Source: Bactericera cockerelli (lineage: Eukaryota; Arthropoda; Insecta; Hemiptera; Triozidae). Taken from it: a stretch of 64,000 bases of DNA. The stretch is taken from the NCBI GenBank assembly GCA_024516035.1, contig CM044960.1:20972668-21036667 (forward strand), in the 5' to 3' direction. Shown here piece by piece: positions 33,232-44,338 of the stretch. Position 1 is the first letter of the stretch. Every line of letters begins with the position of its first letter. The position numbers were made by a program, and so were the translations under genes. Under the pieces are notes generated by a model. That model was not told the origin of the DNA. It saw only the letters and a program-made list of their open reading frames with translations, and searched no databases.

Positions 33232-33777
33232 CGTGGGAGATAAACTTACTCACTAGTTCATACAACACTACGCTGTGGGAGATGAACTTACTCACTAGTT
33301 CATAAAACACTATGCCGTGGGAGATAAACTTACTCACTAGTTCATACAACACTATGCCGTGGGAGATAAACTTACTCACTAGTTCATACAACACTATGCC
33401 GTGGGAGATAAACTTACTCACTAGTTCATACAACACTACGCCGTGGGAGATAAACTTACTCACTAGTTCATACAACACTATGCCGTGGGAGATAAACTTA
33501 CTCACTAGTTCATACAACACTATGCCGTGGGAGATAAACTTACTCACTAGTTCATACAACACTACGCTGTGGGAGATGAACTTACTCACTAGTTCATACA
33601 ACACTACGCTGTGGGAGATAAACTTACTCACTAGTTCATACAACACTATGCTGTGGGAGATAAACTTACTCACTAGTTCATACAACACTACGCCGTGGGA
33701 GATAAACTTACTCACTAGTTCATACAACACTACGCCGTGGGAGATAAACTTACTGACTAGTTCATAAAAAAAGTAGT
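33232..33777. repeat. 42-bp minisatellite, 13 copies
   Basis: Thirteen head-to-tail units start with GTGGGAGATAAACTTACTC at exact 42-bp steps (33232, 33274 and so on to 33736). Units differ by a few substitutions only. As 42 is a multiple of 3 and no unit contains a stop in one frame per strand, long repetitive open frames appear on both strands; they are not evidence of a protein. Confidence 0.95.
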
Positions 33778-33782
33778 CACCT

Positions 33783-33960
33783 AGCCAGTGTTGATGGCGC
33801 GTTGAATGTACCGGTTCTCGTACGATCATCGAAGTTAAGCAACGTCCAGCGAGAAGACTTTGTGATGCTGGCATTCCGGCCCAACCCAGGCTGGGTAAGG
33901 TTAATGTGGCTAGCAGATTTGTGAGTTTTCTGCGAATGGAGGGTAACAAAAATTGTCACC
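33783..33960 (+). mobile_element. 5S rRNA-derived SINE
   Basis: AGTGTTGATGGCGCGTTGAA, GTACCGGTTCTCGTACGATC and ATCGAAGTTAAGCAACGTCC track the 5S rRNA gene closely. The core GGCTGGGTAAGGTTAATGTG and GCGAATGGAGGGTAAC follow. It directly adjoins the minisatellite. Confidence 0.85.
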
Positions 33961-34085
33961 TTGTCCGCTAGCCTTGCATGCAGCTGACCCGGTTTGAGTC
34001 CCGGCAGAGTTGCAGTTTTTCTCGGCTCTCTACTTTGTATGTTACCGGGTCCAGTTATATTGCGTGAGGAAAATTAGTAGCTATT
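33958..34085 (+). repeat. tRNA-derived SINE head
   Basis: GTCACCTTGTCCGCTAGCC, box B GGTTTGAGTCCCGG and a body with GTTACCGGGTCCAG and GCGTGAGGAAAATTAG resemble family 1, truncated at the 3' end. Confidence 0.5.
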
Positions 34086-34326
34086 TTTATGAACCTAAGG
34101 CGGCATTAGAGCAAGCAAACTCATTGCTTGCTCTAATGCCCAATGATGTTATGAGGAGTCTCGTCATGTTGTGATAAATCCCTCTTTTGGACAGAGTTAC
34201 TTGTGCTTCAGTAAGCTGTAGACCTCGCTCAGACATGCGCGGATATAGCCCTCTTGTACTGGGGGGGCACAATCACACAATATACCTACCTAACTAGCGG
34301 GTTGCACCCGCCGCTTTGCAAGCCCA

Positions 34327-34367
<41 letters not shown>

Positions 34368-34839
34368 TCAATATTTTTCGTGTCACCCATCCATTTCTTG
34401 TCCTTACTGGAGCTCAAGAATGGCTCATCAGAATTTCGCGATCAATATGTCAATCAATAATGAAGAATCCAACTCTTGCAAAAACACTCTCGCTTTGAGT
34501 TGATAGTTCGTCACGACATATTTCGAGAAAAAATGTCATTCAGGTCAAAAAAAAGTAAAAACTTTTTGTTTAACCATCCATTTTATGTCCTTACTCAACG
34601 TAGCTCAAGAACGGCTCATCAGAATTTCGTGATAGATATCTCAAATGAAAACTTGAACCCTTGCTTAAAATTTTCTCTTTTAGAGTTGATACGCCGCCGC
34701 CGTGGCGCCGTCACGACAAATTTTGAGCACAAAAATGTCATTTCGTTCGAATGTGATTTTTTGTGTCACCCATCCATTTTTTGTCCTTACCCCGTGTAAC
34801 TGAACCCTAGAGATATTCCCTGATCCAAATGGACCTATA

Positions 34840-35652
34840 CAGGGTGGGGCAAAAGTCTGGAAACCCCTGAATAACTTTCGAATAGCTTCTTCGGTAAAAT
34901 TAAAATTTTGTAAGGTAAACCGGGCTAATAAGACCTCCTTTTAGAGTGGGGTCGATTTTTGTTACCGGCCCCGATGTCGGGGCCAGGGGGACCCACTTCA
35001 TTTTTTTAAATACGAACCCCCATCTTGCGATACATTTTTGTATAGGTCTTTAAATAAGAAATACATTGGTGCAAATTTTATTTTTTAAATATTAACTGTT
35101 TGCAAATGGCGTCCAACTTTGTGTATGCAGTAAAGTCTGGAAACCCCTGAATATCTTTTGAAAGGGCTTTCTCAGTAAATTTAAAATTATGCACGTTAAG
35201 TCGGAGTAATTAGAACTTTCCAAAAATGTATCACAAGGTGGGTTAAAAAAATGAAGTTGGCCTCCCTAGCCCCGACATGGGGGCCGGTAAAAAAATCGGT
35301 CCCATTCTAATAAAAGGTCTAATTACTAAGGATTACCGTACACAATTACTTAAATTTACTGAGAAAGCCCTTTCAAAAAATATTCAGGGGTTTCCAGACT
35401 TTACTGCATACACAAAGTTGGACGCCATTTGCAAACAGTTAATATTTAAAAAATAAAATTGCACCAATGTATTTCTTATTTAAAGATCTTTCCAAAAATG
35501 TATCGCAAGGTGGGAGTTCGTATTTAAAAAAATGAATCGACCCCACTTTAAAGGAAGGTCTTATTAGCCCGGTTTACCATACAAAATTTTAATTTTACCG
35601 AAGAAGCCATTCGAAAGTTATTCAGGGGTTTTTAGACTTTTGCCCCACCCTG
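34840..35652. mobile_element. Foldback TA element, 813 bp
   Basis: Ends CAGGGTGGGGCAAAAGTCTG and, inverted, CAAAAGTCTAAAAACCCC.. match almost throughout: the two halves form a near-complete palindrome centred near 35245. TA lies outside both ends. The motif CAAAAGTCTGGAAACCCCTG appears four times, once per quarter, so each half itself contains an internal repeat. Confidence 0.85.
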
Positions 35653-35724
35653 TATATAGGTAAAATTTCAGGTTTCTCGGACAATCTGTGTGGATTTGAC
35701 AGCTTTATTATTTAGTTATTTCTT

Positions 35725-36160
35725 ATTGGTCTTAGAATTGAGAATTATTTTGAGTCCCGTGCCCCCCTAACTTATTGAGATTTTTTTTTACGGGATTAGT
35801 CTTAGAATTGGAAATTATTTTGGGTCCCGTGCCCCCTAACTTATTGAAATCTTTTTTTTTACGGGATTAGTCTTGGAATTGGGAATAATTTTGGGTCCCG
35901 TGCCCCCCTAACTTATTGAGATCTTTTTTTTTTAACGGGATTAGTCTTAAAATGGGGAATTATTTTGGGGTCCGTGCCCCCCTAACTCATTGAGATCTTT
36001 TTTTTACGGGATTAGTCTTAGAATTGGGAATTATTTTGGGTCCCGTGCCCCCCTAACTTATTGAGATCTTTTTTTTTAACGGGATTAGTCTTAAAATGGG
36101 GAATTATTTTGGGGTCCGTGCCCCCCTAACTCATTGAGATCTTTTTTTTAACGGGATTAG
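35725..36160. repeat. Tandem array, about 72 bp x 6
   Basis: Units begin ATTAGTCTTAGAATTGGG and contain GGGTCCCGTGCCCCCC and a T-run before ACGGG. Units 4 and 6 share variants (AAAATGGGG, GGGGTCCG), and units 3 and 5 resemble each other, pointing to expansion by a two-unit block. Confidence 0.85.
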
Positions 36161-36711
36161 GTATAATGAAATTTGAGAAACATCGCTTACCGAAAAAATC
36201 TGGGGGGGCACGTGCCCCTCGTGCCCCCCCTATATCCGCGCATGCGCTCAGATTCTTTAATCGAATTTAAAATGTTAAATCAAGCATCTGTATAACAAGA
36301 AAGACCTCATTTGATGGGTTTCAAAATGAAAAATATTCGTCAGACCACTTTTGGGACCGTACGCTAGTATGACCAATAACTATACAGATATTTTCGAGAC
36401 ACCAGTAAACGTACCTGCAAAAATCCATCAAATTTAAATTCGTTAATCTTATCGCGTAAGCAAATAAACAGACTATCAGTGGACACGCCAGAATAAGAAA
36501 TATTCAAGTCCAGTTTTGTTGTTTCGGGATTTTTATTCATTTTATTTTTTAAAAATGAGCGTTTCGCAGACTTCTTTATTTCGTAGCCATGAAACAGCAG
36601 CTACTGAAGATAATAGTGGTTTGTGTTGTAGCTTTCCAATCCCGTAGTAAGTTACACAATACTTCCCATATAGGTGCCGGGTTAACACAAGCGCACCGGA
36701 AGGTATACCTT

Positions 36712-36846
36712 CACGGGCGTAGCCAGCTAATGAGGAAAATCAATAATAACCAGTGAACAATCAATAATACCTAATGTTGCAACCTACTTGGAATTTTCTA
36801 GGGGGGGGCAGCTGCCCCCACCTGCACCCCCCTGGCTACGCCCATG
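36712..36846. mobile_element. hAT-type MITE, 135 bp, 8-bp duplication
   Basis: Ends CACGGGCGTAGCCAG and, inverted, CATGGGCGTAGCCAG; TATACCTT lies outside both (36704-36711 and 36847-36854). Both are hallmarks of hAT transposition. The sub-end has a G9 run and a CAGCTGCCCCCACC stretch. Confidence 0.9.
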
Positions 36847-37379
36847 TATACCTTACAAATAATTGTAACCAAATTCTGAATACAAAATTTAGTCGGCTCT
36901 GGGGTTCGAATCCGTGACTTTCCGCGTGACAAGCGAGTACTGAGCTTGCCGTTGGAATCGGTATATACGAAACTGGAATTGTAAAAATAATATAGGTACT
37001 CATCTTTTATTTTTAAACTTTGAAACAACTCTTGAGAAATAGAAACCTGGACTGATAAATCTATGATGCTTCAATTTTGTTAATAAAAAAAAAATAATTC
37101 CGGATTTTTACCACCGGTAGTCATTGTAACCAGCATCGCTACAGATGGGAGGAAGGCACCGGTAGTGGTCCCAACAACATATGAAATAATCAGAAGTAGG
37201 TTTTTTTTTTTCTTCTACAGACCATGTAAAGGTGTATTTCTCTTTTGGATAAATTTTTTTTTCCAGGTTCGATATTTCCAAATATTTCCATTTTATTCCA
37301 AATATTGCCAGAATAAGTGGGATTCGTGAAAGAAAAATGCGTTTCGGTACTTTTAAAGATAAACAATGGACTTAACCTA

Positions 37380-38978
37380 CACTGAACCACTTTGAATTCC
37401 GACCACCTAAAAAATCCTAGTTTTCTCGGCCGGGCAGGCAAATTTTCCAACCAAATCCTCAGTGTATGGTCTCTCATACATTTTCGCTATATTTTTTGAC
37501 ATTTCAGACATTTTTAACCGATAGTCCAATCAAAATAATGAAAAAAATGGAAAAAAGGCAATTTTAAAAATTCAATAACATTTTCTTTTTTATTAACAAT
37601 GTGTTTTGAAATAAGAAGGAACATTAATAATAATCACTTCAGTAACGAGTATTTCCTCCTCTGGCTCTGATGACATCATTTAGACGCCGTGGAAGGGAAT
37701 AAACAAGATTTTGATGTTCATCCTGAGGGATATTGTTCCACTCTTCAATAATCACGTTCTTCAGTTCCCTGAGTGTCAAGGGAGCAGGAATATGAGATCT
37801 GACTCTTCTTTTCAAGTCGTCCCATGCATGCTCAATAACATTTAGATCTGGAGATATTGAGGGAGGGTCTATAGTACGAATCCCTGTTAATTGTAGGTAC
37901 TCTCTTGTACACCGGGCTACATGAAGGCGTGCATTATCCTGCCACAGTAGGATAATGCCACGTCTTCAATAAACGGAGCAAATGGCACTACAATGTCTTG
38001 GAGAACGTTCCTTACGTAATTTTCCGCATTCATTCTTTCATTATCAAAGAAGACAAGGTCTGTGTGCGCTTCGGCGGATATGCCTCCCCACACCATTACA
38101 GAACCACCATCGAATGGGACCCGCTCAACCACTGTACATTCAGCAACCCGCTCATTTGGTCTTCTATATACTCTAACCCGACCATCTGCACCTCTTAGGG
38201 ATATTCTGGTCTCATCTGTAAATAAGACTTTAGTCCAGTCATGTTCTGTCCAATCAATATGATTTCGTGCAAATTGAAGACGCGCAATTCTGTGTTGCCG
38301 CAATAGCTCTGGCACTTTGCAAGGGCGGCGAGCTGTAAGGTTAGCTTCTCTTAACCTTCTTCTAACGGTTTCCGGATGAACTGAAACATTTCGTACTTCA
38401 TACAGCCGACGAGTCGTCTCGGTAGCAGGTTGAAAGCGGTCCCGCAAAGTTTGCATGACAACAAATCGGTCATCGGACACTGTTGTGCACCTCTGGCCGC
38501 TTGATCCCGGCCTTCTTTCACAAGAACCAGTCTCCTGGTACCGTTTGAGGTTATCAGAAAGAGTTGTTCTAGGAACTTGAAGCATCTGGCTCACCTGCCG
38601 CTGACTATATCTTTCTTGAAGCAAAACAATAGCTCGACCTACGCCCACACCGTCTAAAGGCATGCTAAATTGAGCTAAAAGCGCTGAGCACTAGCACACT
38701 TTCAGATAAGAACCAAAAACTTTCAATAGATTTGAAAATTTTAAAAATTAAATAACGAAAACAGTGATAAAAGCAGAACTAATCAATAAGTAAATTGATA
38801 CTAATCAAAACAATTAACAAAATTTTGATCAATTACCTACAATAAGGGTCAGTACCAAGCTTTAGATCAGGTAGAAATATATTTACTATGTACTAGGTAT
38901 CATAACATGTACATACAACTCATTTTATACACATGGGAACAAAATTTTTAGGTGGTCGGAATTCAAAGTGGTTCAGTG
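37380..38978 (-). mobile_element. Nearly whole Tc1-type transposon, 1.6 kb
   Basis: Ends CACTGAACCACTTTGAATTC and its inverted copy ending at 38978, with TA at 37378-37379 and 38979-38980. The length, ends and enclosed transposase are those of a complete Tc1-family element. Confidence 0.92.
37639..38663 (-). pseudogene. Tc1 DD34E transposase, one frameshift
   Basis: From ATG at 38663: paired helix-turn-helix region (RQVSQMLQVPRTTLSDNL, then VHPETVRRRLREANL), FTDETRIS (first catalytic D), GGSVMVWGGIS, then a frame change near 37950, QDNARLHVARC (second D) and SPDLNVIEHAWDDL (E), with 34 residues between the second D and E. The stop is at 37639. Total length about 341 residues, the family norm. 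The single frame change and the absence of any other stop suggest recent inactivation or an assembly error. Confidence 0.9.
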
Positions 38979-39004
38979 TATAAAAGAATTGGAAGCAAGA
39001 ATTT

Positions 39005-39040
39005 TCTTCTTCCAGTTTGGTTAACCAAACTGGAAGAAGA
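39005..39040. repeat. Perfect 36-bp palindrome
   Basis: TCTTCTTCCAGTTTGGTT is followed immediately by its exact reverse complement, 27 bp outside the right end of the Tc1 element. No loop. Confidence 0.8.
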
Positions 39041-39496
39041 TTGTTCCTCTTCCAAAAGAAAAATGACTTGCTTCCAGTTTGTTCATTTTATTCCAGTTGC
39101 ATCCACTTTGGTTAGAAAGAAAAATACGGCTTAAGGTTCTACTGGGGCTATTACTCATATTTTTTCTAGTGTTATTAATTTTTTGAAAATGCACAAGAAT
39201 TTATTTAGTTTCATTATCTTGAAATAAATCAATATAACGATCAACTATCTGGTCTTTCTCCAATCAGTCACAATGGAAAGATATTGATATCACTTTGTAA
39301 AATACTTCTTGAAAAATCATAATAAAGAAAATAAATATCTAATTGAAAGAATAATAATAAATAACACACGTTACGATAGTCTACTCAGTCTACTCACTAA
39401 TTCAACTTAACAAACGAAATTAGTAATTAGTAATGAATAAGGAGAAAAAATAAAATAAAAGCAAAAGGACAAGATTGATAGAATTGGTCTTCTATT

Positions 39497-39502
39497 TTTA
39501 TT
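39497..39502 (-). promoter_or_regulatory. Possible RARS1 polyadenylation signal
   Basis: AATAAA on the minus strand about 330 bp after the RARS1 stop. A plausible position; other weaker variants lie nearby. Confidence 0.4.
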
Positions 39503-39832
39503 TAATATGTAATAATACACCATGTGTATTGAAACATACAATACATGGTTAAAAAAATAAATATTTGTGTGTTCATGCTATTGGTCTTTGACCCATTTAA
39601 ACCTTTAGAAACCACCTTCATCGAACCTTCTTGAGTAAAATATTCTCAACCACCCCTGGTCAAACAAGGATGACAGATAATTTTTGTTTTTAAGGGTACC
39701 CTCTCATTTGTTATCAGGTTCATATTAGAAATCCAAGTAATGTTAGGTATATGTAATATTAATATAAAACTATGGATTCTTTAAATTACATATACCTAAC
39801 AGGTACCCTCTCACTCAAACTTGAGCGTTCTC

Positions 39833-42800
39833 TCACATCTTATGCACGGTGCGTATATTCAAGATGTCGAAACACTTCTTCATGACATTGGCGGTCGCCT
39901 CAGCGAGCAGTAGCCGTCCGGTGTGTACTGTCTGGATCTTGCCCTCCCCGTCCTTCTCTATGCAGTAGCAGCTGTCGTAGAACTCGGAGAAGGCGGTGGA
40001 TATGTCGTACAGGTACTCGCACAGGTGATGCAGGCAGAGGTCACGCGTGACCAGGGCCAGCACGTCATTCAGGCGGAGCAGAGTCTTGGCCAGGGCGAAC
40101 TCCTTGGGGTGCTCCAGGGACACGGGTGTGGTGTGGGCCGCCTGCCTGAGGGTCTCACTATCAATACCTGCGGGCGGCAATAAGTTTTATTTTTATTTAT
40201 CGTATAGCTTTATGTCGTATAAGGGTTGGGTAGAAGAAATTGCCACAGGCAATAACCCCGCCCTTTAGGTAGGACATTATTGTTGTTTTCTTATTTTTAC
40301 TTATTTATTTTGTCATTTGTTTGTGTTTCTTTTTCTTTTCTTATTTTTATACTGTTACTTGTACTTTGTCCTCCTAATAAAGCTTAAAAAAAAGCTTTAT
40401 TACACATCTCAAAGTGAGAAGACATGTGTATAAACTTACTTGATCAAGAAATCTGATGGCAGTAATTGTTTGATCACCAAAATTGTCAGTACTTTAGCCG
40501 CATGTCAATGCGTTGCCCAGGGTGAACCACGAGGAGGCGTACTAACATTACTAACACTAACAACAATAAGTCATATTACTACACGAATACAAGGGGTGCA
40601 ATAGTCCTCAATAATAGACGCAGTCCTAAATAATGTCAATAATTTATGAGCACTCACATATGTACCTTCTTCTTCTTTCTACGCTGTCTCCAAACGAAGG
40701 TTAGCAATCATTATGGCAGTTTGTTCTCTTGATCCTAGTTTCTCTAAATTACGACATAAATCTTGACCAGCGGTGTTTGAAAAAAAAAAAAAAAAAAAAA
40801 AAAAAAAACGAAATTGTCACATCGAAATTAGATAATATATTTTACGGATCATGTATATAACGTATGTATATATTGTAGAATGTAGATTGTTAAAATTAAA
40901 AAGACATGTACATTTTTTTACTTTCCTTATCCTATAATAAGGAAAGTATTGTATTCGTCGAAAATTTGACCTACCTAGTTTTTCACATTTCTGGACGAAT
41001 CATAGCCTCAGGATACCAAAAAAGTTGTTTTCAGCCATTGGTCCGTGCGTCTGTCTGTCTGTGTGTCTGTGTGTGTGTGTGTGTGAACAGGATATCTCAA
41101 GAACGGTAAGAGCTAGAGACTTGAAATTTGGTATAGTAATTAATTTTATACACCAGACGAACCATGAAACTTTTGGTTGAAATCGGCCGCATTCTGCGGC
41201 CGCAGGGCCGCAAATATTGGCCGCAAGCACCGCTTCTTTGAATTGGTTAAAGATACAAAAAAAGATAGAGAACAACATTTTCTCAGATTAAAAAAATAAT
41301 AGGGGTTTACTCCGATCATTTTTTTGATATCTTGAACGTTTTGGACCTCGGCCTCAATTTACCGGTATTTTAGGGGGACCCGCTCGGACTAACTTTTTTA
41401 TTATTCACCCTAGATGGGGGTTGCGACATATCAAATCCAATGATTTTGAAGTGCTGATTACGAATTTGGTATTGATTTTTAGTTATCTGTTACCGTTCAG
41501 TCACCAGTGGCGGAATTCGACTTCTTTTTTGGGATAAGGAAAGTTGTGTGATGTTTACACCAGATTTTTTTAAACTAGGTTGTGTTGTTGTTGTTGTTGT
41601 TGTAGCCAGCCCGGCTACAGCTGGAGGGGTGAGTGACGGTCTCCAGCCAACTTTATTTCAAAGTTGGCTCGTCCTGAACCACATATTTCTATGTGCGATC
41701 AACCATCATGAGGACTTGGGACTTTTCTGTACAAGCCATCAAACCCTTAGGAAACTGCAAGCTAGCCTGGCTTGTAAGGGTTGGCTAGTCTGTTCTCTGT
41801 TTATAGTCCTCTAGCGAGACTAGGTGATGTACTGATATTTAATGGGATACTTTCATCCCGCGTCAGAAATAAACTATGGCACCTATCTCTTCTTGAGATT
41901 TTATCCATGAATTGAATTTGACATGTACATGCGCATTACTGTTCAAATTACCTGCTGTACGAGCGATGCTAGCGATCCTGGTGTACGCATAGAGCAAGTA
42001 CACTGCGGTGTTGCCGCGATCATCCAGCATCTTGTCGAACGAGAACACATAGTCCAGGTGGCGGTTGTGAGAGAGATCGGCGTACTTGATGCACCCGTAC
42101 GCCACCGCCTGCTGAGCGGCACTCAACTCCGCCGGCGTCAGCTCCGTGTGGCGGTTCTTCTCTTGCAGCTTGTCCAGGGAGCGGCGGAGACCTGGGGTTG
42201 TGGGACACATTGTTCAATGCAATTCAAATATTTTATTGTGATATGTACACATATAAACATTTTACACAATTTACAAAAATGTCTTACCAACATAAAAAAA
42301 ACACTAACCTACACCTGTCTAAATTGATATTTATCTATTTACTTATTCAATACTGTGAAAATTAATAATGATGGGACGAATAGTTATATATTGATTTGTT
42401 CAAGCATAGTTATAAAAGATGCAAGTGAAATGGTAAGGTCTATATTGCTCTGATAGTCATTGTACAGTTGCATTGCTCTGTTGATGGGAGATAGTTCTCC
42501 CATCATTTTTATGTTGATAGGAGATTGTTGTCAGGTGTTATTTGCAAATACAATGCACAATTGCACAAGATATAAAAAGCTTGACAACAGAGAGATTATA
42601 TTGTAGCAGTCTTTCCAAACTAAAACTTATGAAACACTTCATAGAACTATAGAAACTGGCTTCAGTGAATCTTATTGTGAAAAGATGAACAAGAAAGAAT
42701 CTATATAGGTAAATTCTGTAAATAATTTCATTTAAAAAAATTGAATTTTTAAGTAAGTAGAAGATTACAGAAGAATATAAGTACTAATAAAACACATCAA

Positions 42801-42872
42801 TATTATAATTATTAAACGAATATTTAGTCATCGAAATGAATTGCCTATGCGTTATTGTTGTTTCGTAAAGAT

Positions 42873-42906
<34 letters not shown>

Positions 42907-44305
42907 ATCATTGAAAAAAAAACAAGTTATTATAAAAGTTATCCTCCCAGTTGGGATTTTGACTACATAATAATACGTCTTTGGCTTACTGCCAGAGTAA
43001 TGGAACTCACTAGACCTAGTGGGACAGTTATAACTAAAGGAATACTATTATATCAAAACTGGATATAATAGAAACCTTGATAAAAGAGAATCATTTCCAG
43101 GTCTGATTTACCTCTCTATAAGGGAAAATAACCTCCTAAAAAATAACGGAAGGACGGTCCCTGGGACAAGTTTTTATATTTAATAAAACTAAATAAAACA
43201 AGGCTCGACTTTAAATTTAGTCGGTGTAAAATAAAACCTCCCTAATAAGTGAAACTTGGATATTAGAGAAAGTTTCCGGTCCCTTGAGTTCGCTTGTATC
43301 CAGGTTGGACTGTAACAGCCCGTTCACACTACTCGGTTTTTTTTTACCGTGGACGGGAAAAAAACCGTGCCGAGCCTTGCTTTCACACTACCCTTTGACG
43401 ACAGAAAATAATTTACAAATACCACGCGAAACAATACTTGAGAGTTCAGACGGACTAATGACACTAATGTGAACTCTCCCATTTGATTTCATGTGCCACT
43501 GGGCTCTCGAACGGTTTTTTTGCCGCTCCGGGATCCAGTGACAAAGCCGTATGTAAAATAACCGGTGAACGGTTTTTTTCCCGTCGAAGAAAAACCGGTG
43601 GTAATGTGAACACATCAATTCATTTGTATGTGCCTCACGGTTTTTTTGCTGGAGCGGCAAAAAAACCGGCCGGTAATAAAACCGTCCGGTGCTAGTGTGA
43701 ATGTGCTGTACGACTGTCTCACCTTCGTCCAGCAGCTCAGACAGCTTGACGGTGTCGCCGGAGCGGGTCTTGAACTTCTTCCTGTCCTCCCCCAGCACCA
43801 CCCCGAAGCCCACATAGTCCACCCTGGTCCCCCCCTCCTGTAGGATCCCCGCCCTGCGCGCGCACTCCTGCAGCAGTCTGAAGTGCACCCCTTGGCCCAG
43901 ATCCGTCACGTACACGATCCAGTCCGCTTTCTCCTCCTGGATGCGCTGTCGAATGGCCGCCAGGTCGGACGTGTCGTACGTGAAACCGCCGTCCGTCTTG
44001 ACGATGGTCATGGGAATCGAACCCCGGTCCTCGCCCCACATGATCTTGCGGCCTTCGTCCAGCTCCAGGAGTCCTGCCACACCAGACACAAGTAAATTAT
44101 TATAATATTTTAAAAATTTATAGACAACTTATAGACTAAAGATGCTAAAGTACATAGTCTAACGCCAAAGAGAGAGAGAGAGAGAGAGAGAAAAAAAAGA
44201 TTGATTCCATTCACAACTTCTTGTTAGATAGATAATAATACCATTTAAGTTTTCAGCCTAAAATAATTTTCGATCTCTTTACCAACATTCGATTTAGCTT
44301 TTTTC

Positions 44306-44338
<33 letters not shown>

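Larger units (their letters stand above)
34234..36244. mobile_element. hAT-type element, 2.0 kb, 8-bp duplication
   Basis: Perfect 15-bp inverted ends, CATGCGCGGATATAG and its complement, with CGCTCAGA directly outside on both sides (34226-34233 and 36245-36252). G-runs follow the left end and precede the right end. It contains a CA microsatellite (34327-34360), a TA-flanked foldback element (34840-35652) and a 72-bp tandem array. No transposase remains. Confidence 0.9.

Noticed and set aside
33232..33777. CRISPR array
   Set aside because: Units are contiguous without unique spacers, in an animal genome: a minisatellite.
33179..33949. 256-residue open frame on the minus strand with 13 repeats of YELVSKFISH
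   Set aside because: It is the translation of the 42-bp minisatellite; the other strand is open too, and there are no splice or start signals of value.
41863..42327. Plus-strand 134-residue open frame
   Set aside because: Shadow of RARS1 exon 8 on the opposite strand.
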